This document shows positions 1-8,221 of a stretch of DNA of 16,629 nucleotides, one piece after another; position 1 is the first letter of the stretch; each line of letters opens with the position of its first letter. This DNA is from Isotricha intestinalis (lineage: Eukaryota > Ciliophora > Litostomatea > Vestibuliferida > Isotrichidae). Both the position numbers and the translations under genes were made by a program. The stretch spans positions 1 through 16,629 of the forward strand of contig JAJJLU010004212.1 in NCBI GenBank assembly GCA_023807065.1, read 5' to 3'. The notes beneath the pieces were generated by a model that saw only the letters and a program-made list of their open reading frames with translations, was not told the origin of the DNA and did no database searches.

Positions 1-268
1 TATTTGCTAATTTTTTGAACTTCAAGATAGTTCTTTTATTATTTTTAAGGTATTCAAGTTTTTTTTTTGCTGTCTCTTTTTTTTTAAAATGAGAAAATTT
101 TTTTTATATTAAAAAATTAATTTATTAATTATTATTGTTTTCAATTAACCAAAGATTATAGTTTTCATCCTTTAAATTAATTATAGGAGGGAATTTTTTC
201 TTATGATTTAGACTTTTATTTCATAAAAATAGTTTATTCAAATTTTGTTGATTAAATTCATTGTGAAA
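1..268 (-). pseudogene. Possible coding relic, unidentified, cut by window edge
   Basis: Read on the minus strand from about 268 to the left edge, one frame gives protein-like sequence. It contains NKSLNHKKKFPPIINLKDEN and a Trp-containing stretch NYNLWLIENNNN. One TGA, a TAA pair and one further TAA interrupt it. It then continues as a Lys-rich segment (KKKETAKKKLEYLKNNKR) that stays open to position 2. I do not recognise a family. Stop-free runs of this size also arise by chance in DNA this AT-rich, so composition is the only support. It could be the 3' part of a decayed gene whose 5' part was lost. Confidence 0.2.
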
Positions 269-448
269 TTATTAATTGAAAAATTAAAAAAATATAGAAT
301 AAAAAAGTATAATTAATTTACTGGAAATTTATGGATAAATAAATAAAATACATAAATAAAAAACAATTAATATAAAAAATAAAAAATAAATTCATCAACA
401 AAATTTTTAACATTCAATAAATTAAAAAAACAATCAGAAAACATATTA

Positions 449-1381
449 TTATTTTGATTTATTTTTAGGATGAGAAATTTTCTTAGTAATTAATTGTTTA
501 TTTTCTTGATGAATAGGAAAATTCATATTAATTTCATTAAAAAAATTAGTTTTTCTGGCATATTCCCACCATTTATCTGAACCATATAAATGAAATCAAT
601 TTCTCAATGTTTTAGTCATAAAATGAATAACATCTGGATTTTTTAAAGCATATATTTTTTCTTTGATTGGATAAATACCTTCTCTAAAATCTAATTTAAT
701 AATAGTTCCAAATTTAGGAGGCAAAAAACCAATTTTTTCACTACATATATAATTGATAACAGATTCATCATGATATATAAGTTTCTTCCCTTTTTCTTAA
801 ATAAATTTATAATATTGCTGAGTTATATTATTTTTTCTTAATTCTTTTAAATTAATAAGAAGAACTCCAGAACAAATATAATTATTAATAAATTTGTGGT
901 TAAATTTACGAGACCAAACTCTATAACCTTTATAATAATAATTTTCCATATCAAGATCATACATTTCTTTAATATCAATATAAGTGATTCAATCACCATC
1001 AAGATAAATTATTTTATCTATATTAGGAAGTAAATCAGATAATATAAGTCTATAATATGGAGGAACTGGTATTCTAGTATTATATTTTGTTCCTTCTTTA
1101 AACATATCTTTCATATCAATTAAATTTATGCTACATTGTTTATATTTTTTTTTTAAGTTTTTTTTATTTTTTTCCGAAAAATCACCTGAATGCATTATGT
1201 AAAAATCATATTTTTTTTTTGAATTTATTGTCTCCATTATTGATGTTATTGATACTATTGTTGGATAAATATATCTATTATTAAGATCATATGCTATTGG
1301 AATATTATTATATAGTTTATGGGAAAAATTTATATTCTTCAATAATGTCTTATTGTTTCCCAATAAAAAATTGTATTTCAA
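449..1381 (-). pseudogene. Glycosyltransferase family 8 gene with three in-frame stops
   Basis: This is a GT8-type sugar transferase (Glyco_transf_8, LPS galactosyltransferase-like), a family that uses a nucleotide-sugar donor and a metal bound by a DxD motif. The Met at 1381 opens a frame that runs without any indel for 311 codons to a TAA-TAA pair at 446-451. Recognisable parts are the N-terminal NIPIAYDLNNRYIYPTIVSI, then RIPVPPYYRLILSDLLP, IIYLDGD (DGD is the DxD motif), NNYICSGVLLINLKELR, HDESVINYICSEKIGFLPPK, DVIHF and the C-terminal DKWWEYARKT. The order and spacing match GT8 enzymes of about 300 residues. In-frame stops lie at codon 131 (TGA, 989-991, directly after DGD), codon 195 (TAA, 797-799) and codon 262 (TGA, 596-598). 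Only the first 130 residues are therefore translatable, and they lack most of the catalytic domain. No signal peptide or transmembrane anchor is visible. A recent pseudogene is the simplest reading; regulated readthrough is possible but unsupported. Confidence 0.75.
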
Positions 1382-1951
1382 ATCAACACATTTATTTTTG
1401 AAATAAAAAATTTATTGATGTGTAAAGTAATTTTACAAACGCAAAATGAAAAAAAAAATAATATTAAAATTTTCATTTATCTCAAATATATTTTTATTTC
1501 ATTATATAAAAGGAAATTATATAATCTTTATTAAATCAAATAAAACTATAATAAAGATCAATTGAGTTAATTGTTATTTTTACTTTTTCTAACAATCAAA
1601 AACAATTTAAAGAAAATATTATTGAAATTATTGAAAAAACTCAATTGATAAAAATAAAATATTTCAAAAAATAAAAAAGAAAGAAAAAAAAGGGTATTAA
1701 ACAAAACATTAAATTTAATATATTTCATATTTTTACTTTTTAAATAATACATGAAATAAAATTTTATTCCTTTATTTGAATAGAAATAAATTCAAAATTT
1801 TTATTTAATTCATAAAAAGGAATTTTCCATTTTTAAAGATTAAAATTACCACGATATTTTTTTTTATCTGTTTATTTTTTCAAAGATACAAAGTTATAAA
1901 AAAACATTTAAAAAAAAAAACTAAAATTTACATAATTCATTGATAATGGAA
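1382..1951. other. Intergenic A/T-rich DNA, no convincing gene
   Basis: This 570-base stretch consists of poly-A and poly-T runs and short A/T words. The longest minus-strand frame (about 60 codons, 1567-1752) encodes almost only F, L, I, N and K, as expected by chance from T-rich DNA. I see no RNA gene, tandem repeat or conserved motif. Confidence 0.5.
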
Positions 1952-2633
1952 TTAAAATAACCCAAGCAAAATTATTAAAGAATAAGTTCCATCATTTTTA
2001 AAATATATTAACTCAGTTCTGAGTAACATAAATCCAAATTTATGATAATAATAAATATCTGATGATATATTTCCAAGAAAATCTAATATTATATTATTTA
2101 TATAGATTTTTATTAAAATAATATACAATAATATTTATAATATAAATAAAATTAATAAAATTCCTTTTTTAGATAATGACATTGATTGAATTGAAAATTT
2201 ATTTTTTTATAGATAAATTTTATGTTTATTTTAAGATAATCATAAAAAAAATTATAAAGAAAAATTACCAAAACAAAGAAGATATTTTTAAATTAAAATA
2301 AAATTTTTTTCCAGATTAGCAATCCTTAAATAAAAAAAAGAAAAAGTAGGTTGATTCCTTAATAAATATCTAAAATAATAATGTGAATGATTCCAATATT
2401 AATCAAAGAATATTTACTAAATTTAATGAAAAACAAAATAAAATAGATAATATTGTTAAAACAATAGTATAACAAGCTATATGATAAGCAGGAATTATTC
2501 CAGAATAAATTACAAATATGCATAAAATATTAGTCCACATATTTTATTTACAAAATAAAAAACGAATTATAATTGTTTTTCTTAAAAAACCTTTTAAATA
2601 ATTTTCTTTTTTTAATATAGTTTCATTAATCCA
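1952..2633 (-). pseudogene. Decayed multi-pass membrane protein, family unknown
   Basis: The minus strand shows successive protein-like segments in different frames, broken by stops and T-run frameshifts. From 2633 there is WINETILKKENYLKGFLRKT, then a hydrophobic segment with SGIIPAYHIACYTIVLTILS. After a frame change near 2340, and further stops, a segment from about 2205 reads SIQSMSLSKKGILLILF and continues through a hydrophobic helix to NISSDIYYYHKFGFMLLRTE and NDGTYSLIILLGLF, ending at a TAA at 1952-1954. At least three hydrophobic helices can be drawn. The mixture of Gly, Pro, Cys, His and Asp is richer than random A/T sequence gives, which is the main support. I cannot name a family. 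It cannot make a protein as it stands. Confidence 0.3.
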
Positions 2634-2981
2634 TATCTAAAATAAAAAAAATCCTTCTAATTGAACAATAAGTTAATTTTGAAATATTATAAAAACTTTT
2701 TTGATTTAATTAAAGTGAATCTAAATGGCCATAAAAACTAATATTAATAATATTCCTTTCATATTTTTTGTTTATTGAAAAACACATTAGTTTTATTTAT
2801 ATATATAGTGAATAAAAATAAATGAATATGAAAATTATAAAGAAATAGATATTTATAATAACACAATAAAATAAGATTTTTTTTAATTTTTTATTTGTTA
2901 AATTAATCTTTATTAAATAATTATTTGATTCTACTTTTAAAACAAAGGAATAAAAAAATATATTTGTTTTGTTTTGGAAAT
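2634..2981. other. Intergenic A/T-rich DNA downstream of the Cys-rich gene
   Basis: About 350 bases between the membrane-protein relic and the stop codon of the Cys-rich secreted gene. It must include the 3' untranslated region of that gene, but no clear processing signal stands out because AATAAA-like words are everywhere at this composition. I see no gene. Confidence 0.5.
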
Positions 2982-3410
2982 TTAACTAATTAATATTTCA
3001 CTTTTATTGTCAATTGTAGGTTTAAGAATTACTTTACAACATTTGGTTATTGCCATACCACAAGCTTGTCCAGGACGATAATCACAACAAGTATTACTAT
3101 TCATCCAACAACATCTTTGTCTTCCTTCTCCAATATCTTCACATTGTGTTTTTCTAGGCAAAAGTAAATTTACTTCTTCTTTATTTAAACATATATTAAA
3201 TTCAGAATATGCTTCAGGTAACATTGATATTACTTCTATTATTAATTTTTGATAATTTCCTTCTTTTACTAATTCAATTACTCTTTTAACGTCATCTAAT
3301 AGAACTTTTGATTCTAATAAACATTTGATAACATCTAAATTTTCATTTACAATTTCTTTTGATGAAATAAAAGTAAATGCAAATGCCATAAAAATTACAA
3401 TCAATTTCAT
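2982..3410 (-). CDS. Small secreted Cys-rich protein, 142 aa
   Basis: An intact frame from the Met at 3410 to TAA. Residues 1-17 form a classic signal peptide: Lys2, then a hydrophobic core, ending near ISS-KE. Residues about 23-80 look helical and carry two cysteines (C30 and C74) that could pair across a helical hairpin. Residues 90-125 form a compact Cys cluster with the spacing C-x9-CC-x6-CC-x7-C-x6-CC, followed by a polar tail. In total there are ten cysteines, all after the signal peptide, so five disulphides are possible. The doublet pattern recalls granulin-like and other small disulphide folds, but I cannot assign it to one. An N-terminal helical half with one Cys at each end followed by a Cys cluster resembles secreted proteins of ciliates; that is inference. 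No transmembrane anchor, so secretion or storage in an extrusive organelle is likely. The Cys, Trp, Gln and Arg content is far above the chance expectation here, which argues that the gene is real. Confidence 0.75.
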   Translation of the reverse strand: MKLIVIFMAFAFTFISSKEIVNENLDVIKCLLESKVLLDDVKRVIELVKEGNYQKLIIEVISMLPEAYSEFNICLNKEEVNLLLPRKTQCEDIGEGRQRCCWMNSNTCCDYRPGQACGMAITKCCKVILKPTIDNKSEILIS

Positions 3411-4485
3411 TTTTTATTAGATTAGAAAAATTCAAGTTTAATTAAATCTAATGATATATAATATAATTATTTTATTTTTTGTTTTTAATGAAATAAAATT
3501 TATATTAACATTATCTTTTTCAAAATAAGATTGATATATAACTAACTCATTAAAAACACATATTAAAATTAGTAATGATTTAAATAAATTTTTCAAATTG
3601 TTCCAATTCATTATTATATATCCTCTCAAATTATTATATAATTTCTTTAATCAATTATTTTTTTGCAATATATTTTAATATAAATTTAATATTTCCATTC
3701 ACATCCAAAATCAAATAAATCATTTTATGAAATTAAATTCATTTTAAAAATATTAAAAAAACTAAAAATTTTAAACTCAAAAAATTTATTCAGGAATTTT
3801 TTTATTTAGTTATTTAATTTATATGAGATAAGGATATTTAGAATAAACCTTTCATCTCACTTTTTTCATAATTCAATATTTTTTTAGATAATAATTATAT
3901 TCATAAATTTTTTGTCTTTTCATAATGAATAAATGTTATATTTTTTTAATTACCGTCATTTTTTTTTATCAATTATTTTTTATATTGTGTAATAACTTCT
4001 TTAATAATTTGTTTATTTATCTTTTTTTAAATTTTCCTAAGTTTAAGTGTATGATTTGAGCTGTTTTTGGATGATTTTATATCTTTCTATTTTAAAGATT
4101 ATCAATAATTATTTGGGTAATTTATTTTTTATATAAAAGTGTTTGAATTAATTAGAAAATCAAGATTATATTGAAATCAATGAAAAATATTTACAGAGAA
4201 AATATTCCAAAAACAATAACTGATAATAAATAATTATTTTATGATTTTTTTAATAATATTTTTTCATAAATATGAAGGTAAAGATATTATCAAAAAATAA
4301 TTTAAAAGAAATTTGGGGAATATAAAGTTAAAATGATGATATTAACAGATTCAAGTATTATTATAATAAATAAAAAGAATACTGAGTTATTTTTTATAAA
4401 TTCAATTTAAATTATCTTCAATCCTTTAAATTACTTCTTCCAAATTTTATTACTAAAGAAATGCTTGTATTTATTATCTCTTTAA
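3411..4485. other. Intergenic A/T-rich DNA with weak relics
   Basis: This 1.1-kb stretch should contain the promoter of the Cys-rich gene at its left end. I found no convincing motif there. A 63-codon minus frame at 3438-3629 begins with a hydrophobic, signal-like segment but has no other support. Between about 4090 and 3850 the minus strand gives protein-like text with several stops, including NKQIIKEVITQYKK, LIKKNDGN and NITFIHYEKTKNL. From about 4321 the plus strand gives a frame with stops that runs into the coiled-coil/WD40 pseudogene and may be its decayed 5' end. None of these can be named. Confidence 0.35.
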
Positions 4486-5575
4486 GCGAAAAAAAATGAT
4501 ATTAAATTGAAAAAAAATGAATCAAAAATTAAATTAATTTTAATTGCATCAATATTTAATTATCAAATATTAAATTTTTTTAAATCAAAAAAAAGCAAAT
4601 AAAATAATAACAACTTAATGAATGACATTAAAATTTTAAAAGATGAAAATAACAATTTCTAAACCCAAAAAATAAAATTATCTATTTAAATGAAAAATGG
4701 AATTTTATGAAAATTAAAGAATTAAAAGAACAAGAAGAAAACAACATTCTTGAAAATAAATTAAATAAAATGAAAAAAGAATTAAAAAGTTAGAAGAATC
4801 ATTCAATAAAGAATTTATAAATTTTAACAATATTTTATTGGAAAGTACATAATGATAATATTAATCATTTATATTATTTCAGATTCTAACTATAAATCAA
4901 TTAAAATTTATGATTTTTTTTAAAAAAATTTTACAACATATTAAAAATGCTCATGATGAAAGAGTTGATTATGTTGAAATAAAAGGTGAAAACAATTTTG
5001 TTATTTTTTTCATGGGATAATAATATACAAACTTAGATTAAAAAAGAAAAAAATTTATAATTAATCAAATAATTAAAAATATACATGAAGAAACAATAAG
5101 AAAAAAAATATATTATTTAAATGAAAAGATAATATCTTATTCTAATTATAAAACAATTAGAATATGGAAAGAAAATAATCATTTTTATCAAAATATTAAA
5201 TTATTAATTGATAATATAAAAGATTTATTGTTAAAGATAACTCTTTTAGTTTCTTAAGGAGAGAGTGGAACTAATTTTTGGAATTTAAATAATTATGAAT
5301 TAATAATTAAATTTGAAGAAACTTTTTGTGAAAGTTGGAATGGTTAATGTCGAATTGATGAAGATAATATTATTATTATAGGTAATCCTACTGAAAATTC
5401 ATTAAAAATAATTTAATATTTAAAAAAATGATTAAAGAAATTAATTATCCATATCATTGTGATTGGATTTATTTAATTAAAAAAAGAAATATTATTAGTT
5501 GGAGGAGGTAGTAATAATATAAAAATTTATAGTAATAATGCGATAAAACAATAAAAATTTGTATGTTGTAAAAAT
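4486..5575 (+). pseudogene. Decayed coiled-coil + WD40-repeat gene
   Basis: The plus strand carries parts of a protein with an N-terminal coiled coil and a C-terminal WD40 propeller, in several frames. Coiled-coil pieces include NDIKILKDENNNF, then MKIKELKEQEENN and, one frame over, KKLEESFNKEFINFNNILLE. After a probable 38-nt intron comes NYKSIKIYDF, then HIKNAHDERVDYVEIK. One frame over, SWDNNIQT is followed by TAG where WD repeats carry Trp (a change from TGG). From 5054 a single frame of 125 codons contains NEKIISYSNYKTIRIWKENN, GESGTNFWNLNNYELIIKFE, ETFCESWNG and CRIDEDNIII, with three in-frame TAAs before the TGA at 5429. The last blade (GGGSNNIKIYSNN) is in yet another frame. I count at least four frame changes. 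Tandem blades with the typical [IF]W signature make the family clear. WD40 propellers are protein-interaction platforms; the original partner is unknown. No functional protein can be made. Confidence 0.65.
4845..4882 (+). other. Probable 38-nt spliceosomal intron inside the WD40 pseudogene
   Basis: The segment starts with GTACAT, ends with TTATTTCAG and is almost pure A/T. Read through, it brings an in-frame TAA within three codons. Removing it joins the end of the coiled coil (NNILLE) to the start of the propeller (NYKSIKIYDF) in a continuous frame, with a phase-1 split codon. The GT-AG ends, pyrimidine-rich acceptor and restored frame support an intron. Because the host gene is dead, splicing cannot be assumed today. 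Confidence 0.45.
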
Positions 5576-5578
5576 AAT

Positions 5579-6230
5579 ATGAAGATTTTTATATTTTTTC
5601 TTCTTATTATATTATTTTTAATTCAAAATAATTTTTTAGTGTTTTATATATTTATATGATATTATCTTTACGAATTTTCTTGAAGAAAAACTCATTGTAT
5701 ATTTATGTTTTTTATTTTCAATAATTGAATATAATTATCTTTTAATTAAATTTTTCTTAATTATTTTTGTTAGTTTTTTTAATTTCATTGAATCATGTAA
5801 ATCATTGATGCACTTTAACTTAATTGCAAATAAAATTTATAATCTTTTTCTAATGATTTTAGAAAAATATTACTGTGAAGAATTTTTCTAGATTTTAATT
5901 TAAATTATTAAAAGAATCTTTAAATTATTGACAAAAATTCCACTTGAAAACATTTTATATTTATCAAAAAAACATTTTTCATTTGTTTATTCTAAAGAAA
6001 AAGATAAAAATAATTAAATAATAAATACTATTATTATTATTTCATTAAATAAAAAAGAATTTGTTGTGGTGTAGTAATATTTATTTTTATAAAAAGAATA
6101 TTAAATATATTCAGGAAAAATTATATGCATAAAAATGATTTAATTAGGGAAATTATAATAAAACCTTTAATAGATGATAAAATAAAATTTTTTATAAATG
6201 AATTTTAGGAGATTAAAAGATAAAAAACAA
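5579..6230 (+). pseudogene. Unidentified coding relic, hydrophobic N-terminal part
   Basis: An ATG at 5579 opens a signal-like hydrophobic segment (MKIFIFFLLIILFLIQNNF). One frame over, an 83-codon stretch without stops runs from 5640 to the TAG at 5889-5891. It includes DIIFTNFLEEKLIVYL and LMHFNLIANKIYNLF, then MILEKYYCEEFF. The same frame resumes after stops with LLTKIPLENILYLSKKHFSF and SLNKKEFVVV, and after another frame change with NDLIREIIIKPLIDDKIKFF. It may be a decayed membrane or secreted protein. A run of about 80 codons is close to what chance allows here, so this is a weak call, and I recognise no family. Confidence 0.25.
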
Positions 6231-6442
6231 AAAAAAATGAAAACAAAAAAAAAATGAATGTTTTTTAAGGATTATAAAACAAAGTAAATACATTAAAATA
6301 GTTAATAGATATAATTTTAAAATAAATAAATTCAAATTTAAAAATATTATTATTTGAAAATGAATTAATAATTGAAATATTTAAATTTTCATAAATTAAT
6401 TTACTTTAAATTTTTTTAAAAATAAAAATAATTTAAATATTC

Positions 6443-8221
6443 TTAATTTAATTGTTTCATTTTTTCTAATAATTCTTCTTTAGTAAAAATATAATCTTTA
6501 TTATCATTTTGTTTAATCCAATTAATTATTTCTTCAGCTTTTTTATTATTTTTTTCTTTTAAACATTTACTTAATAATTCATTTTTTAAAGTGATAATTT
6601 CCAATACTTTCTTATCTAACATTCTCATTGTTTTAGCATCATCAATCATAACTTTTAATTCTTCTTGAGAAAGAGCTAAATTAACATCTTCAATAACTAT
6701 ATTTAAATTATTATCAGTTCCAATTTGATTAGCAGTAATATTAATAATAGAATTAACATTAACTTCAAAAATAACTTCAACTTTAGTATCTTTAGAATTA
6801 GTATCTTTAATATTAATAGTAAATTCTCTTAAAAAATAATTATCTTTACACAATTCATTTTCACCTTGATAAACTTTTACAAGAATTTTATGAAATTTGC
6901 TACCAGATATTTTAAAAATTTTCGATTTCTTAATAGGAATAGGAGTACCTTTAGGAATAATAACTTCCATTTTACCTTTAGAATCAGAAATACCTAAAGA
7001 AATACCTATAATATCAATTAATAATAATTCATTTTCATTGATTTGTCCATTAATTAAAGAAGCTAAATATGAAGCACCATAAGCAACAGCTTCATCAGGA
7101 TTAATTCCTTTATTTTGAATAAGTTGTTTTCTATTAAAAAATAATTTAACCATTTCTTGAATTTTAGGAATTCTAGTTGAACCACCAACAAGAACAATAT
7201 CATCAATATTTTCTTTTTTAATTTCTGCGTTTTCAAGAGCTTTTTTCACGCAAGATATACATTTATCAAAAAGTTCTTGACAACAATCTTCAAAATCAGT
7301 TCTTAATATAGTGAAATCCATATCTTCATCTTCAGCTAAATTAGATATCTCAATTGTAGTTTCCTTTTGAGATGATAATATAATTTTAGCTTTTTCACAA
7401 GCAACTTTTAATCTTCTTTTAGCTTTTCCATTATCAGATATATCTATTTCTTTTTCTTTCTTGAATTTCTCAATACAGAATTTCATTAAACATTTATCAA
7501 AATCTTCTCCTCCTAAATGAGAGTCTCCATAAGTAGATTTAACTTGAATAAATTTATCTTCATCATCTTTATCATTATTTTTACTTAAAATAAGTACAGT
7601 AACATCAAAAGTTCCTCCACCTAAATCAAATACTAAAACTTTTCTTTCTTTATCACTTTTATTTTCTAATCCATAAGCAATTGCTGCTGCAGTTGGTTCA
7701 TTTATTATTCTTAATACATTTAATCCTGCTATTCTTCCTGCATCTTTTGTACATTCCCTTTGGATTTCATTAAAATATGCTGGAACTGTTATTATTGCAT
7801 CTTTTATTTCTGCACCCATATATATTTCTGCTATTCTTTTCATTTCTTCTAATATCATTGCTGATATTTGCTCTATTTGAAATTCTTTTATTTCATTATT
7901 GTATTCTATTTTCACTGAACATTTCTTTGTTTTTGATTCTATCATTTTAAAGGGATAATTTTGAATATCTTCTTGAACTTCTTTATCTGTAAATCTTCTT
8001 CCTATAAATCTTTTTGAATCAAATACTACACTATTATAATTCTTTATTAATTTATCTTTTGCTGATTGTCCCACAAAACGTCTTTGTCCTTGAAATGCCA
8101 CTACTGAAGGTGTTACCCCATTACCTAAATCATTTTGTATTATATTCACTTTATTATTCTTCCACACCCCTACACATGAAAATGTTGTCCCTAAATCTAT
8201 TCCTATTGCTATTTTACTCAT
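6443..8221 (-). CDS. HSP70: HSP70-family chaperone, 592 aa, without a C-terminal EEVD
   Basis: An ATP-dependent chaperone that binds exposed hydrophobic peptides and cycles with J-domain and nucleotide-exchange partners. No leader or ER-retention signal is present, so the cytosol is likely. The ATPase domain (about 1-385) has all the family signatures: GIDLGTTFSCVGV (7-19), VFDLGGGTFDVTVL (197-210) and IVLVGGSTRIPKIQE (342-356). The residues known in Hsc70 are present: Asp9, Lys70, Glu175, Asp199 and Thr204. The linker is ELLLID (398-403). The substrate-binding beta domain follows (SLGI at 408-411, VYQGE at 450-454), then a lid of about 75 residues. Cytosolic HSP70s usually have about 640-660 residues and end in EEVD; this one ends at KMKQLN, so the lid is short and the docking tail for TPR co-chaperones is missing. 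Two departures lie in conserved ATPase regions: Arg163 in DAGRIAGL, and DEDMDFTILRTDFE in place of the usual motif. Synonymous codon use switches abruptly near residue 180. The start is supported by the family N-terminus. Confidence 0.95.
   Translation of the reverse strand: MSKIAIGIDLGTTFSCVGVWKNNKVNIIQNDLGNGVTPSVVAFQGQRRFVGQSAKDKLIKNYNSVVFDSKRFIGRRFTDKEVQEDIQNYPFKMIESKTKKCSVKIEYNNEIKEFQIEQISAMILEEMKRIAEIYMGAEIKDAIITVPAYFNEIQRECTKDAGRIAGLNVLRIINEPTAAAIAYGLENKSDKERKVLVFDLGGGTFDVTVLILSKNNDKDDEDKFIQVKSTYGDSHLGGEDFDKCLMKFCIEKFKKEKEIDISDNGKAKRRLKVACEKAKIILSSQKETTIEISNLAEDEDMDFTILRTDFEDCCQELFDKCISCVKKALENAEIKKENIDDIVLVGGSTRIPKIQEMVKLFFNRKQLIQNKGINPDEAVAYGASYLASLINGQINENELLLIDIIGISLGISDSKGKMEVIIPKGTPIPIKKSKIFKISGSKFHKILVKVYQGENELCKDNYFLREFTINIKDTNSKDTKVEVIFEVNVNSIINITANQIGTDNNLNIVIEDVNLALSQEELKVMIDDAKTMRMLDKKVLEIITLKNELLSKCLKEKNNKKAEEIINWIKQNDNKDYIFTKEELLEKMKQLN

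Noticed and set aside
449..1381. Reading TAA as Gln and TGA as Trp to rescue the GT8 gene
   Set aside because: The large PAS protein and HSP70 never use these codons and end at TAA. The position after the DGD motif is also not usually Trp in GT8 enzymes.
1567..1752. Minus-strand open frame of 61 codons, very Phe-rich
   Set aside because: Composition is what T-rich random sequence gives, and there is no signal or motif.
3438..3629. Minus-strand open frame of 63 codons with a hydrophobic N-terminal segment
   Set aside because: Length is within chance expectation at this AT content, and the rest is low-complexity I/N/K/F; not strong enough to call a gene.
6897..7082. Plus-strand open frame of 61 codons
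   Set aside because: It lies antisense within the HSP70 gene and has no protein-like features of its own.
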